Shown here piece by piece: positions 9,299 to 20,500 of a DNA stretch of 64,000 nt (positions are counted from its first letter, which is position 1; every line of letters begins with the position of its first letter). This stretch comes from Kangiella marina (lineage in GTDB: Bacteria; Pseudomonadota; Gammaproteobacteria; Enterobacterales; Kangiellaceae): contig NZ_BAABFV010000002.1 in the NCBI RefSeq assembly GCF_039541235.1, positions 1 through 64,000 on the forward strand, in the 5' to 3' direction. The position numbers and the translations under genes were made by a program. The notes below the pieces were generated by a model, which was given only the letters and a program-made list of their open reading frames with translations, made no database searches and was not told the DNA's origin.

Positions 9299-9328
9299 AA
9301 AAAGGGTCGCAGATGCGACCCTTTTTTA
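9299..9328 (+). terminator. tufB terminator
   Basis: GGGTCGC-AGAT-GCGACCC followed by six T. It is nearly identical to the tufA terminator at 26475-26505. Confidence 0.9.
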
Positions 9329-9457
9329 TGAAAGGCCAAGAAACGTGGTTTCTCAGTCAAACCATGAGCTTTTTACATAAAGTTTATGGCCTAACATACC
9401 GTTTTTTATACAATTTATGTTTGAAAGACTTTCTTTAGAGAAATTGCCAAGAAAGAA

Positions 9458-9485
9458 TTGCAATTCAACAGAGACATTGTATAAT
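9458..9485 (+). promoter_or_regulatory. Promoter for tRNA-Trp-secE-nusG
   Basis: TTGCAA (9458-9463) and a perfect TATAAT (9480-9485) are 16 nt apart, 31 nt before the tRNA-Trp gene. Confidence 0.75.
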
Positions 9486-9515
9486 TCACGGCCTTATTTT
9501 AGACAATCAGTTTAA

Positions 9516-9591
9516 AGGCCAGTAGTTCAATTGGTAGAGCGTCGGTCTCCAAAACCGAAAGTTGGGGGTTCGAGTCCCTCCTGGCCTGCCA
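9516..9591 (+). tRNA. tRNA-Trp (anticodon CCA)
   Basis: A 76-nt cloverleaf with AGGCCAG/CTGGCCT acceptor arm, anticodon CCA in CTCCAAA, a GGGGGTTCGAGTCCC T arm, and encoded CCA. It lies 77 nt upstream of secE and probably shares its transcript. Confidence 0.96.
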
Positions 9592-9668
9592 CTTCTTTTC
9601 GAAGGTAACTGTTTCATGGTTGAAGCAGTTAAAAGTAAGTTAAGTGGCTGTTGATAAAGGTTTATTCC

Positions 9669-10040
9669 ATGAGTGCACAAGCAAATACAGAACCATCAAA
9701 ACTTGATTCTATAAAGTGGATCGTTGCATTCGCCATCCTATTCGGTGGTATTTATGCATTTAACGTCCTGGTTGAAGAGTCAATCTTGATCCGTGCTGGT
9801 ATTGTTATTGCGGCGGTTGTTATCGCTATCGCTGTAGCTATGATGACTGCTAAAGGTAAGTCTTTCTGGCAGTTCGTTAAGGGCGCTCGTACAGAATTAC
9901 GTAAAGTTATTTGGCCAAAAACCAATGAAACAACCCGTATGACTATTGTGGTCATTATCATGATCATCATTTTGGGTGCGTTCTTGTGGTTGTTGGACTG
10001 GTTGATTAATAGCTTTATAATACAGCCAATCTTAGGTTAG
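9669..10040 (+). CDS. secE: Protein translocase subunit SecE
   Basis: SecE is the small essential subunit of the SecYEG channel in the inner membrane. The 123-residue protein has three hydrophobic segments (about 15-35, 40-60, 95-118), as in the E. coli form. The conserved amphipathic segment [16 protein letters not shown] precedes the last one. The ATG at 9669 was chosen over an in-frame TTG at 9651 because AAAGG lies eight bases upstream and the product then begins like the family. nusG follows 10 nt later. Confidence 0.95.
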   Translation: MSAQANTEPSKLDSIKWIVAFAILFGGIYAFNVLVEESILIRAGIVIAAVVIAIAVAMMTAKGKSFWQFVKGARTELRKVIWPKTNETTRMTIVVIIMIIILGAFLWLLDWLINSFIIQPILG

Positions 10041-10050
10041 GAGTCATCGC

Positions 10051-10584
10051 ATGGCATTACGCTGGTACGTGGTTCAGGCCTTTTCAGGCTATGAAAACAA
10101 AGTCAAAAACTTGCTTCAGGAGCGTATTGAGCTAGCTGGTCTGCAAGAAAGCTTTGGTGAAGTGCTGGTTCCGACTGAAGAAGTCGTAGAAATGCGAGCG
10201 GGACAAAAGCGTAAAAGTGAGCGCAAGTTCTTCCCAGGCTATGTCCTCGTTGAAATGGACATGAATGAAGAAACCTGGCAGGTGGTACGCAACACACCAC
10301 GTGTTATGGGCTTTATCGGCGGCACATCTGACAGACCGGCACCAATTTCTAAGAAAGAAGCTGATGCTATTCTTAACCGTCTTGAAGATGGTAATGATAA
10401 GCCGAAACCAAAAGTATTGTTTGAAGCCGGTGAAATGGTACGTGTAACAGACGGGCCTTTCGCAGACTTTAATGGCGTCGTAGAGTCAGTAAACTACGAA
10501 AAGAGCCGTTTACAGGTGTCAGTGTCTATCTTTGGACGCTCAACTCCTGTAGAATTGGAATTTAGCCAAGTCGAAAAAGGCTAG
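10051..10584 (+). CDS. nusG: Transcription termination/antitermination factor NusG
   Basis: NusG binds RNA polymerase, suppresses pausing and links it to Rho or to ribosomal S10. The N-terminal NGN domain (about 1-120) begins with [15 protein letters not shown] and includes FPGYVLVEM. The C-terminal KOW domain has [16 protein letters not shown] near 130-145. At 177 residues it matches the family (181 in E. coli). It forms the conserved secE-nusG pair. Confidence 0.98.
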   Translation: MALRWYVVQAFSGYENKVKNLLQERIELAGLQESFGEVLVPTEEVVEMRAGQKRKSERKFFPGYVLVEMDMNEETWQVVRNTPRVMGFIGGTSDRPAPISKKEADAILNRLEDGNDKPKPKVLFEAGEMVRVTDGPFADFNGVVESVNYEKSRLQVSVSIFGRSTPVELEFSQVEKG

Positions 10585-10601
10585 GCAACAAATTTAAACA
10601 T

Positions 10602-10659
10602 AAAGCGATCTCTGTTTGGTTTACCCTTTGGGTGGGCTAAGTCTGGGGAGCGCTTTTTT
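10602..10659 (+). terminator. Hairpin terminator or attenuator between nusG and rplK
   Basis: AAAGCGATCTC at the left pairs imperfectly with GGGAGCGCTTT at the right, followed by six T. A smaller internal ACCC/GGGT hairpin is present. It likely ends or attenuates the secE-nusG transcript before the ribosomal genes. Confidence 0.6.
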
Positions 10660-10714
10660 GTCTTTGCGAAACGGGGAGCTAGTAATAGCGTTTGTACCCA
10701 TATTGAGGTGAAAC

Positions 10715-11143
10715 ATGGCTAAGAAAGTCGAAGCTTATATTAAGCTACAAGTTGGTGCCGGAATGGCAAACCCAAGTCCACCAGTTGGTCCTGCTCTAGG
10801 TCAACACGGTGTGAACATCATGGAATTCTGTAAAGCGTTTAACGCTGAAACAGAGAAGGTCGAGAAAGGTCTTCCAATTCCAGTGGTCATCACAGTTTAT
10901 AACGATCGTAGTTTCACGTTCGTTACTAAAACTCCTCCTGCGGCAGTATTAATCCTAAAAGCAATCGGGGTTAAGTCTGGTAGTGGTACGCCTAACACTA
11001 AGAAAGTGGGCAAGATCACTCGTGAGCAATTAGAAGAAATTGCCAAGATGAAAGAACCAGATCTAACAGCAGCCGATATGGATGCTGCGGTTCGTACAAT
11101 TGCAGGCACAGCGCGCTCTATGGGCGTTGATGCGGAGGTGTAA
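10715..11143 (+). CDS. rplK: Large ribosomal subunit protein uL11
   Basis: L11 binds 23S rRNA in the GTPase-associated centre, where elongation factors act. The 142-residue length equals the E. coli protein. The N-terminal [21 protein letters not shown] motif is the proline-rich segment targeted by thiopeptides in other bacteria. A TGAGGTG ribosome site precedes the start. It leads the rplKA pair; rplA begins five bases later. Confidence 0.98.
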   Translation: MAKKVEAYIKLQVGAGMANPSPPVGPALGQHGVNIMEFCKAFNAETEKVEKGLPIPVVITVYNDRSFTFVTKTPPAAVLILKAIGVKSGSGTPNTKKVGKITREQLEEIAKMKEPDLTAADMDAAVRTIAGTARSMGVDAEV

Positions 11144-11147
11144 GACG

Positions 11148-11843
11148 ATGGCTAAGCAAAGTAAACGTATTCGCGCAATCAATGAGAAAGTTGGTGAGCG
11201 CACATTATTTTCTGCGGTAGAAGCGATTGAGTTATTGAAAGAGATTTCTAGCGTGAAATTTGATGAGAGCTTAGAAGTTGCTGTCAACCTTGGTATTGAT
11301 GCTCGCAAATCTGACCAAGTAGTTCGCGGCGCTACAGTTCTTCCAAACGGTACTGGTAAAGACGTTCGCGTTGCAGTATTCACTACTAACGCTGACGCGG
11401 CAAAAGAAGCCGGCGCAGATATCGTTGGTATGGAAGACTTAGCTGAAGAAGTTAAGAAAGGCAACATGGATTTTGACGTAGTTATCGCTAGCCCAGACGC
11501 GATGCGTGTGGTTGGTCAACTTGGTCAAATCTTAGGTCCTAAAGGCCTGATGCCTAACCCGAAAGTGGGTACGGTAACTCCAGACGTTGCGACGGCTGTT
11601 AAAAATGCAAAAGCAGGTCAGGTTCAGTACCGTGCTGATAAGAACGGTATCGTTCATGCAGCTATCGGTAAAGTAAGCTTTGGCGCAGCTCAGTTAGAGG
11701 AGAACTTAACCTCTCTTCTTATGGCTCTTAAAAAAGCGAAACCAGCATCGTCTAAAGGTACTTATTTGAAGAAAATTTCTCTTTCTTCAACAATGGGTCC
11801 TGGTTTGACTGTTGATAAGTCTTCAATCTCTCTTAAAGACTAA
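11148..11843 (+). CDS. rplA: Large ribosomal subunit protein uL1
   Basis: L1 forms the mobile L1 stalk that assists tRNA release, and in E. coli it represses the L11 operon. The 231-residue product begins [14 protein letters not shown], so the ATG at 11148 is preferred over an upstream in-frame start inside rplK. The conserved [17 protein letters not shown] block is intact near 126-142. Confidence 0.97.
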   Translation: MAKQSKRIRAINEKVGERTLFSAVEAIELLKEISSVKFDESLEVAVNLGIDARKSDQVVRGATVLPNGTGKDVRVAVFTTNADAAKEAGADIVGMEDLAEEVKKGNMDFDVVIASPDAMRVVGQLGQILGPKGLMPNPKVGTVTPDVATAVKNAKAGQVQYRADKNGIVHAAIGKVSFGAAQLEENLTSLLMALKKAKPASSKGTYLKKISLSSTMGPGLTVDKSSISLKD

Positions 11844-12009
11844 TTCTCTTACAGAGAAATATTGAAAGACTGATTAGTAAGAATTCGGTTTAATAGTTTT
11901 AATAAATTATCTAAACCAACTTTTGAGGATAAAAAGCACTCGTGTTTTATCACTCAAAAGAAAGGGCTTTGGGTTTCCTGGGTTTTAAAAGCAATTCAGG
12001 GAACCGTCA

Positions 12010-12160
12010 AAGACCGTAGGTACTGGCGAGTCGTCAGCTTCTAACACTTACTTTGGTAGCGATACTTTGGTAAAGAACGGAAGGACAACGATGAGTTGGT
12101 TTAATCCAGCTGACTTTATGACTATGAAGACAGTAAGCCTACGCAGACGGTGAGACCTGA
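12010..12160 (+). promoter_or_regulatory. L10 leader (autoregulatory RNA of the rplJL-rpoBC operon)
   Basis: AGACCGTAGG (12011-12020) can pair with CCTACGCAGACGGT (12138-12151). This is the closing stem of the L10(L12)4-binding leader known in gammaproteobacteria, with hairpins between. It lies within the 430-nt untranslated spacer upstream of rplJ. Excess L10-L12 complex would bind here and reduce rplJL translation. The boundaries are approximate. No clear promoter was picked out in 11844-12009. Confidence 0.75.
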
Positions 12161-12273
12161 TGAAACTTTTATAGTGGAATCGTTCACCGTGACTCAAAGG
12201 ATAAGGCTTGCCTTATCAAAACTGTAACTCAAGCCAAGCTTCGGCGAGGTTTGAAACAATCGGAGGTGAACTA

Positions 12274-12804
12274 GTGGCACTTGGACTAGAAGGCAAAAAG
12301 GCTATTGTTACTGAGGTAAACGAAGTAGCAAAAACTGCCCTTTCAGCCGTTATTGCTGAGTACCGCGGTTTAACAGTTGAGCAAATGACTGCGCTTCGCG
12401 TGAAAGCACGTGAAAGCAACGTTTATGTACGTGTTGTTCGTAACACGTTAGCTCGTCGCGCTGTTGAAGATACAGAGTTCGCTTGTATGCAAGATGCACT
12501 AACTGGTCCTCTAGTTTATGCATTCTCTATCGACGCACCGGGTGCGGCTGCACGTCTTTTCAAAGACTTTGCAAAAGAGAATGACTTACTGGAAGTAACT
12601 GGTTTGTCAATTGCTGGTGAAATGCACGGTCCTGAGCGTTTAGACGCTATCGCTGCACTACCAACAAGAGACGAAGCGCTTGCGTCGCTAATGAGCGTGA
12701 TGATTGCACCTATCACGAAACTTGCTCGTACTTTCAACGAAGTACCAAGCAAAGTTACACGTGCAGTGGCAGCTGTTCGCGATCAGAAGCAAGAAGCAGC
12801 TTAA
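12274..12804 (+). CDS. rplJ: Large ribosomal subunit protein uL10
   Basis: L10 anchors the L7/L12 dimers of the stalk on the large subunit. The start is a GTG at 12274, supported by GGAGGTG eight bases upstream and by the family-typical N-terminus ([19 protein letters not shown]). The longer frame from 12208 overlaps the leader and is unlikely. The product is 176 residues, slightly longer than in E. coli (165). A GTG start and the upstream leader fit translational autoregulation. Confidence 0.96.
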   Translation: MALGLEGKKAIVTEVNEVAKTALSAVIAEYRGLTVEQMTALRVKARESNVYVRVVRNTLARRAVEDTEFACMQDALTGPLVYAFSIDAPGAAARLFKDFAKENDLLEVTGLSIAGEMHGPERLDAIAALPTRDEALASLMSVMIAPITKLARTFNEVPSKVTRAVAAVRDQKQEAA

Positions 12805-12883
12805 TATTTTCACTACGAATACTGTTAGATCGTAGTTTAAATTTTTTATTTATTTTTGAAATTAAATACCCAGGAGACTGAAA

Positions 12884-13258
12884 ATGGCTCTATCTAAAGA
12901 TGATATCTTAAACGCTATTGCTGAAATGAGCGTAATGGACGTTGTTGAACTTGTTGAAGCAATGGAAGAAAAATTCGGCGTATCAGCAGCTGCAGCAGTT
13001 GCAGTAGCTGGTCCAGCAGCAGGCGGCGAAGCAGCTGCAGCTGAGCAGACTGAATTTGACGTAGTAATGAAAAGCTTCGGCGGTAACAAAGTAGCTGTAA
13101 TTAAAGCTATCCGCGGCATCACTGGTCTTGGCTTGAAAGAAGCTAAAGACATGGTTGAAGGCGCTCCTGTTGCTGTTAAAGAAGGCGTTGAGAAAGACGA
13201 AGCTGAAGACGTTAAGAAGCAATTGGAAGAAGCTGGCGCAGAAGTTGAAATTAAGTAA
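12884..13258 (+). CDS. rplL: Large ribosomal subunit protein bL12 (L7/L12)
   Basis: L12 is the multicopy stalk protein that recruits translation factors. The 124-residue product has the N-terminal dimerisation segment, an Ala/Gly-rich hinge (about 36-55) and the C-terminal factor-binding domain with [20 protein letters not shown]. The strong site CAGGAGAC is nine bases upstream, fitting its need for several copies per ribosome. Confidence 0.98.
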   Translation: MALSKDDILNAIAEMSVMDVVELVEAMEEKFGVSAAAAVAVAGPAAGGEAAAAEQTEFDVVMKSFGGNKVAVIKAIRGITGLGLKEAKDMVEGAPVAVKEGVEKDEAEDVKKQLEEAGAEVEIK

Positions 13259-13307
13259 TAACCCGTTATTACTTGGTGTCAATTAGCGAAAGCAAATGAT
13301 CCAAAAT

Positions 13308-13336
13308 GGCTGGTGACATTGTCACCGGCCTTTTTG
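13308..13336 (+). terminator. rplL-rpoB attenuator
   Basis: GGCTGGTGAC-ATT-GTCACCGGCC is a 10-bp stem with one G-U pair, followed by TTTTT. It sits in the 169-nt spacer where E. coli has a partial terminator that lowers rpoBC transcription relative to rplJL. Confidence 0.85.
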
Positions 13337-13427
13337 CCGTTAAAAAACGGTACGTGGCGTCAGCCACTTTTTTGTCTCAAGTGAGGCAAAACGATACGAG
13401 TTAAAGTTAGCGAGCCGAGGAACCCAA

Positions 13428-16400
13428 ATGGCATATTCTTACACTGAGAAAAAACGAATCCGCAAGGATTTTGGTCGACGTTCAAAGATTCTCGATGTGC
13501 CTTATCTGTTGGCAATTCAATTGGATTCATACCGTGAATTCCTTGAGCCAAAAGGCGATAATGATTCAGGTTTGGACTCTGCGTTCAGATCGATTTTCCC
13601 TATCGAAAGCTATTCAGGTAATGCAGCTCTTGAGTACGTTAGTTACTCCATGGGCGAGCCAGTTTTTAACGTTAAGGAATGTCAGATTCGTGGCATTACT
13701 TACTCTGCGCCGTTGCGCGTAAAAATCCGTCTAGTTATCTACGATAAAGATTCTAAGACGAAAAAGGTTAAAGATATCCGTGAGCAAGAAGTGTTCATGG
13801 GTGAATTACCGTTAATGACTGAGAATGGTACTTTTGTCATTAATGGCACAGAACGAGTGATCGTTTCTCAGTTACACCGTAGTCCAGGTGTATTCTTCGA
13901 CTCAGACCGTGGTAAAACACACAGCTCTGGTAAGCTCCTTTATCAAGCTCGTGTCATTCCTTATCGTGGTTCTTGGTTGGACTTCGAGTTCGACCCGAAA
14001 GATATGCTCTACGTGCGAATCGACCGTCGCCGTAAATTACCAGCATCTATTATCCTGCGTGCGCTAGAGTACTCGACGCAAGATATGCTGGATATGTTCT
14101 TCGAGCGCAACAACTTCTACATCACTAAAGATGGTGGCATCCAGCTTGAGCTAGTGCCGTCTCGTTTACGTGGTGAAACAGCAACGTTTGATATAAAAGC
14201 GAAGAGTAAGGTTGTGGTTGAAGAAGGGCGTCGTATTACACCACGTCATATTCAGCAGCTTGAAAAAGCAGGTACTAAGAAGCTAGACGTTCCGACCGAA
14301 TATATCTACGGGCGTGCACTGGCGACCGATATTATCGATAAAGATTCTGGTGAAGTGATTGCTGAAGCTAACGCAGAAATCACTGAAGAGTTGCTAGAAG
14401 CTTTGATCGAAGCAAAAGTGACAGACCTTCCAACGTTATACACCAATGACTTGGATCATGGTCCTTACATGTCAGATACACTGCGTATCGACCCAAGTAA
14501 GTCGGCACTTGAAGCTAAAGTTGAAATCTACCGCATGATGCGTCCTGGTGAACCACCAACGCAAGAAGCGGCAGAAGGTTTGTTTGAAAATTTATTCTTT
14601 AACCAAGAACGTTACGATCTATCACGCGTTGGACGTATGAAGTTCAATCGTCGTGTCGGTCGCGATGAAATCGAAGGTGAAGGTACATTATCAAATGAAG
14701 ACATCATTGATGTCATGAAAACATTAATCGATATCCGTAACGGTAATGGTACGGTTGACGATATCGATCACTTGGGTAACCGTCGTATCCGTTGTGTCGG
14801 TGAGATGGCGGAAAACCAATTCCGTGTTGGTCTTGTGCGAGTTGAGCGTGCGGTAAAAGAGCGTTTATCTCAAGCAGAAAGTGAAAACTTGATGCCACAA
14901 GATTTGATCAATGCTAAACCTGTGTCAGCGGCTGTTAAAGAGTTCTTTGGCTCCAGCCAGTTGTCGCAGTTTATGGATCAAAACAACCCATTGTCAGAAA
15001 TCACGCATAAGCGTCGTGTGTCTGCGTTAGGTCCTGGTGGTTTGACACGTGAGCGTGCGGGCTTTGAGGTTCGTGACGTACACCCAACTCACTATGGTCG
15101 TGTGTGTCCGATTGAAACTCCAGAGGGTCCAAACATTGGTTTGATCAACTCTTTGGCATGTTATGCACGAACCAATGATTACGGTTTCCTTGAAACGCCG
15201 TATCGCCGTGTTAAAGATGGTAAGCCAACAGCAGACGTCGATTACTTGTCGGCGATTGATGAAGGCAAATTCATCATCGCACAGGCAAACGCCAACTTGG
15301 ATAAAGACGGCAAGTTCAGCGATGAACTAGTACCTTCTCGTAACCAAGGCGAGTTCATGTTAGCGACGCCTGATCAAGTTGAGTATATGGACGTTTCGCC
15401 ACAACAGATCGTATCGGTTGCGGCAAGTATGATTCCATTCCTTGAGCACGATGATGCGAACCGTGCATTGATGGGCTCGAACATGCAACGTCAGGCTGTT
15501 CCAACACTACGCGCTGAAAAGCCGTTAGTTGGTACCGGTATGGAGCGTGCAGTAGCGGTTGACTCTGGTGTCGTTGTTGCCGCTAAGCGTGGCGGTGTGG
15601 TTGATCAAGTTGATGCTAGCCGTGTGGTTATCCGCGTTCATGAAGATGAAGTGGGTGATAACGACTCTGGTGTTGATATTTACAACTTCACAAAGTACAC
15701 ACGTTCGAACCAGAACACCTGTATTAACCAACGTCCAATCGTGAAGCAAGGCGATATTATTGAGCGTGGCGATGTCTTGGCTGACGGCCCTTCAACTGAC
15801 TTAGGTGAGTTGGCGCTTGGTCAAAACATGCGCGTCGCATTCATGCCTTGGAACGGTTACAACTTTGAGGATTCGATCCTTATTTCTGAGAATGTGGTGC
15901 AAGAAGATCGCTTCACGAGTATCCACATTCAAGAGCTAACCTGTATCTCTCGTGATACTAAGCTTGGTCCTGAAGAAATTACTTCGGATATCCCGAACGT
16001 TGGTGAAAGCGCGCTTAGCAAGCTTGACGAGTCAGGTATCGTTTACATCGGTGCTGAAGTTAAGCCGGGTGATATTCTCGTCGGTAAAGTGACGCCTAAA
16101 GGTGAAACTCAATTAACGCCGGAAGAGAAACTTCTGAGAGCAATCTTCGGTGAGAAAGCGTCTGACGTAAAAGATACGTCGCTTCGCGTTGGCACTTCGA
16201 CTCACGGTACGGTAATTGACGTTCAAGTCTTTACTCGTGACGGTGTTGAGAAAGATGCTCGTGCGAAAGAGATCGAAAACAGTGAAGTTGCTCGCGCTAA
16301 GAAAGACATCAACGATGAGTTCCGTATTTTGGCGGAAAGCATCTACCAGCGCGCACGTAACTTAATCACGGGTTGTGTTGCAGAAAAAGGTCCTAATAAG

Positions 16401-17495
16401 CTTAAGAAAGGCAGTAAAGTGACTGTTGATTATTTAGACGAGTTAGAACCTAAGCAATACTTAGATATACAGCTGCGCGTCGAAGAAAAGCAGCAAGCGT
16501 TGGAAAACCTTGCTAACTATCTTGCCGAGCAACGCAAAGAATACGATAAGAAGTTTGATATCCAGAAAATCAAAATCACTCAAGGTGATGATTTACAACC
16601 TGGTGTTCAAAAAATCGTTAAAGTTTACTTAGCAGTTAAACGCCGTATTCAACCAGGCGACAAAATGGCGGGACGTCACGGTAACAAAGGTGTTATTTCT
16701 AACATCGTTCCTGTGGAAGACATGCCATACGATGACAAAGGTGTACCTGTTGATATCGTACTTAACCCGCTGGGCGTACCATCGCGTATGAACATTGGTC
16801 AGGTACTTGAAACACACCTTGGTTGGGCTGCGAAAGGTGTTGGTGAGAAAATCGGTGAGCTCTTAGACACTGGTAAAGCACCGAAAACCGTTAAGACATT
16901 CTTAAATAAAGTCTATAACCACCGTGACGATAAAGCGGTCGACCTATCAGAGCTTTCAGATGATGAAGTGATGAATATGGCAGGCAACTTGCGTAACGGT
17001 GTACCGATGGCTACGCCAGTATTTGATGGTGCTGCTGAGACAGATATCCACGCGATGTTTGATTTAGCTGAACTACCAAAGACAGGCCAAACTTGGTTAT
17101 ACGATGGTCGTACTGGTGACAAGTTCGAGCGTCCTGTAACCGTCGGTTATATGTACATGCTGAAATTGAACCACTTGGTTGACGACAAGATGCACGCCCG
17201 TTCGACAGGTTCGTACAGCCTTGTTACTCAACAGCCTCTGGGTGGTAAAGCTCAGTTTGGTGGTCAGCGTTTCGGTGAGATGGAAGTTTGGGCACTTGAA
17301 GCTTACGGTGCAGCATACACGCTACAAGAAATGCTTACGGTTAAGTCGGATGACGTTAACGGTCGTACACGTATGTACAAAAATATCGTTGATGGTAATC
17401 ATCAGATGGAGCCAGGCATGCCAGAGTCGTTCAATGTATTGACCAAAGAGATTCGCTCTCTTGCAATCAACATTGAACTCGAGCATGACGAGTAG
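13428..17495 (+). CDS. rpoB: DNA-directed RNA polymerase subunit beta
   Basis: RpoB forms one half of the catalytic cleft of RNA polymerase. The 1355-residue protein is close to E. coli (1342). The rifampicin-binding cluster ([29 protein letters not shown], near 517-546) carries the usual susceptible residues. Other conserved blocks include [12 protein letters not shown] and the C-terminal [20 protein letters not shown]. It follows the attenuator and is read with rpoC, 101 nt downstream. Confidence 0.98.
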   Translation: MAYSYTEKKRIRKDFGRRSKILDVPYLLAIQLDSYREFLEPKGDNDSGLDSAFRSIFPIESYSGNAALEYVSYSMGEPVFNVKECQIRGITYSAPLRVKIRLVIYDKDSKTKKVKDIREQEVFMGELPLMTENGTFVINGTERVIVSQLHRSPGVFFDSDRGKTHSSGKLLYQARVIPYRGSWLDFEFDPKDMLYVRIDRRRKLPASIILRALEYSTQDMLDMFFERNNFYITKDGGIQLELVPSRLRGETATFDIKAKSKVVVEEGRRITPRHIQQLEKAGTKKLDVPTEYIYGRALATDIIDKDSGEVIAEANAEITEELLEALIEAKVTDLPTLYTNDLDHGPYMSDTLRIDPSKSALEAKVEIYRMMRPGEPPTQEAAEGLFENLFFNQERYDLSRVGRMKFNRRVGRDEIEGEGTLSNEDIIDVMKTLIDIRNGNGTVDDIDHLGNRRIRCVGEMAENQFRVGLVRVERAVKERLSQAESENLMPQDLINAKPVSAAVKEFFGSSQLSQFMDQNNPLSEITHKRRVSALGPGGLTRERAGFEVRDVHPTHYGRVCPIETPEGPNIGLINSLACYARTNDYGFLETPYRRVKDGKPTADVDYLSAIDEGKFIIAQANANLDKDGKFSDELVPSRNQGEFMLATPDQVEYMDVSPQQIVSVAASMIPFLEHDDANRALMGSNMQRQAVPTLRAEKPLVGTGMERAVAVDSGVVVAAKRGGVVDQVDASRVVIRVHEDEVGDNDSGVDIYNFTKYTRSNQNTCINQRPIVKQGDIIERGDVLADGPSTDLGELALGQNMRVAFMPWNGYNFEDSILISENVVQEDRFTSIHIQELTCISRDTKLGPEEITSDIPNVGESALSKLDESGIVYIGAEVKPGDILVGKVTPKGETQLTPEEKLLRAIFGEKASDVKDTSLRVGTSTHGTVIDVQVFTRDGVEKDARAKEIENSEVARAKKDINDEFRILAESIYQRARNLITGCVAEKGPNKLKKGSKVTVDYLDELEPKQYLDIQLRVEEKQQALENLANYLAEQRKEYDKKFDIQKIKITQGDDLQPGVQKIVKVYLAVKRRIQPGDKMAGRHGNKGVISNIVPVEDMPYDDKGVPVDIVLNPLGVPSRMNIGQVLETHLGWAAKGVGEKIGELLDTGKAPKTVKTFLNKVYNHRDDKAVDLSELSDDEVMNMAGNLRNGVPMATPVFDGAAETDIHAMFDLAELPKTGQTWLYDGRTGDKFERPVTVGYMYMLKLNHLVDDKMHARSTGSYSLVTQQPLGGKAQFGGQRFGEMEVWALEAYGAAYTLQEMLTVKSDDVNGRTRMYKNIVDGNHQMEPGMPESFNVLTKEIRSLAINIELEHDE

Positions 17496-17596
17496 GCTTA
17501 AAGCCAAGAAAGAGACTCCATCGCTTCGGAGTGGCGCAAATAGCAACACTCCGAAGTTATTAGGATAAAGGTTTTAACTCCAGCAGGAGAACGATT

Positions 17597-20500
17597 GTGA
17601 AAGACTTATTAAATTTAGTTAAGCAGCAGAGTCAGTCCGAAGAGTTTGATGCAATCCGTATTGGATTGGCGTCACCGGATCAAATCCGCTCATGGTCTTA
17701 TGGCGAAGTTAAAAAGCCTGAGACCATTAACTATCGTACCTTTAAACCGGAACGTGACGGTTTATTCTGTGCCAAAATCTTTGGCCCAGTAAAAGACTAC
17801 GAATGTTTATGTGGTAAGTATAAGCGTTTAAAGCACCGCGGTATTATCTGTGAGAAATGTGGTGTTGAAGTAACGCTAACCAAAGTGCGTCGTGAGCGTA
17901 TGGGTCACATCGACCTAGCGTGTCCTGTTGCACACATTTGGTTCCTGAAATCACTGCCAAGCCGTATCGGTATGTTGATGGATATGACGCTGCGCGATAT
18001 CGAGCGAGTGTTGTATTTTGAAGCGTTCGTCGTGACTGACCCAGGTATGACAACTCTTGAGACTGGCCAGCTATTAAGCGAAGAAGGCTATCTTGACGCG
18101 TTGGAAGAATTTGGTGATGACTTCGAAGCTAAAATGGGTGCGGAGGCAGTTAGCGAACTTCTTGATCATATTGATTTAAAAGAAGAAGCACACAGAATTC
18201 GTGAAGAAGAAATTCCATCAACGAACTCTGAGACTAAGCTTAAAAAATTAAGCAAGCGCCTAAAATTACTAGAAGCATTCCTTGAGTCGGGTAACGATCC
18301 TCAATGGATGATTATGAAGGTGTTGCCAGTTCTTCCGCCAGATTTGCGTCCGTTAGTACCGCTTGATGGTGGTCGTTTCGCAACCTCTGATTTGAACGAT
18401 TTATACCGCCGTGTGATTAACCGTAACAACCGTTTGAAGCGTCTATTAGACCTTAACGCTCCTGATATCATCGTGCGCAACGAAAAGCGTATGTTGCAGG
18501 AGTCTGTTGATGCGTTATTGGATAACGGTCGTCGTGGTCGTGCCATTACAGGCTCTAACAAGCGTCCATTGAAATCTTTGGCAGACATGATCAAAGGTAA
18601 GCAAGGTCGTTTCCGTCAGAACCTTCTTGGTAAGCGTGTTGACTACTCTGGTCGTTCGGTGATCGTAGTTGGTCCAACACTGAAATTACACCAGTGTGGT
18701 CTTCCGAAGAAGATGGCGTTGGAGCTATTCAAGCCATTTATCTATAGCAAGCTTGAACTTCGTGGTCTAGCGACAACGATTAAAGCAGCTAAGAAAATGG
18801 TTGAGCGTGAAGAGCCTATCGTTTGGGACATCTTGGAAGAAGTGATTCGTGAGCATCCGGTACTTCTTAACCGTGCACCAACACTTCACCGTTTAGGTAT
18901 TCAGGCGTTCGAGCCTGTATTGATTGAAGGTAAAGCGATTCAGCTTCACCCGTTAGTTTGTACGGCATACAACGCTGACTTCGATGGCGACCAAATGGCG
19001 GTCCACGTTCCATTGACTATCGAAGCTCAGTTAGAGTCTCGTGCGTTAATGATGTCGACTAATAACATCCTTTCACCAGCAAACGGTGAGCCAATTATCG
19101 TTCCTACGCAGGACGTGGTACTTGGCTTGTATTACTTGACGCGTGATCGTATTAACGCGAAAGGTGAAGGCATGGTGTTTGTTGATGCGGATGAAGTTCA
19201 GCGTGCTTACGCGAACGGTGCCGTTGATCTACACGCCAAAGTGAAAGTACGTCTACCAATGGTTCACTTCGATGAAGAAGGTAATCGTACAGAGTCATTA
19301 GATTTGGTTGAAACAACAGTGGGGCGCTCACTGCTTTGGGGCATTGTTCCTGAAGGTATTAGCTTCGAGCTAGTGAACCAAGCAATGACTAAGAAAGCTA
19401 TCTCGCGCATGGTTAACACGTGTTACCGTGAGCGTGGCCTAAAAGCGACTGTTATTTTTGCTGACCAATTAATGTATACCGGCTTCTCGTATGCGACTCG
19501 CTCAGGTACTTCGGTAGGTATCGAAGACATGGCGATTCCAGACGTTAAAGCAGGCATCATTGAGTCAGCGGAAGCTGAAGTTGCAGAGATTCAAGACCAG
19601 TTTAACTCTGGTTTAGTAACTCAGGGTGAGCGTTATAACAAAGTTGTTGATATCTGGTCGCATACCAACGAAAAAGTTGCGAAAGCGATGATGGACCATA
19701 TTGGTTCCGACGATATTGAGAACAGCGAGGGTGAAGTTGTTACGCAACCATCGTTTAACTCGATCTTTATGATGGCGGACTCGGGCGCTCGTGGTAGTGC
19801 TGCACAGATTCGTCAGCTAGCGGGTATGCGTGGTCTGATGGCGAAACCGGACGGCTCGATCATTGAGATGCCAATTACGGCAAACTTCCGTGAAGGCCTA
19901 GACGTATCTCAGTACTTTATTTCGACGCACGGTGCGCGTAAAGGTTTGGCCGATACCGCATTGAAAACAGCTAACTCGGGTTATCTAACTCGTCGTTTGG
20001 TTGACGTTGCACAAGATATGGTTATCACAACCGAAGACTGTGGTACTGAAAATGGTCTATACATGACACCGCTAATTGAAGGTGGTGACGTTGTAGAGCC
20101 TCTACGTGAGCGAGTGCTTGGTCGTGTTGTTGCTGAGCATGTTTATGTTCCTGGTAGTGACGACATTCTTGCTGAAGCAGGCACGTTACTTGATGAAAAA
20201 TGGGTAGATATTCTTGAGCAGAATTCTGTCGATGAAGTAAAAGTTCGCTCGGTAATTACTTGTCAAACTCGTAACGGTGTTTGTGCTGCGTGTTATGGTC
20301 GTGACTTGGCTCGTGGTCATATCATTAACCATGGCGAGTCGGTGGGTGTTATCGCTGCTCAGTCGATTGGTGAGCCGGGTACACAGCTTACGATGCGTAC
20401 CTTCCACATTGGTGGTGCGGCATCTCGTGCATCTGCAGACAACAACGTACAGATCAAAAACGACGGTACACTTCGTCTGAAAAATGCGAAAACGGTTGAC

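Noticed and set aside
13428..17495. Possible rifampicin-resistance substitutions in rpoB
   Set aside because: The cluster around residues 517-546 carries the usual susceptible residues.
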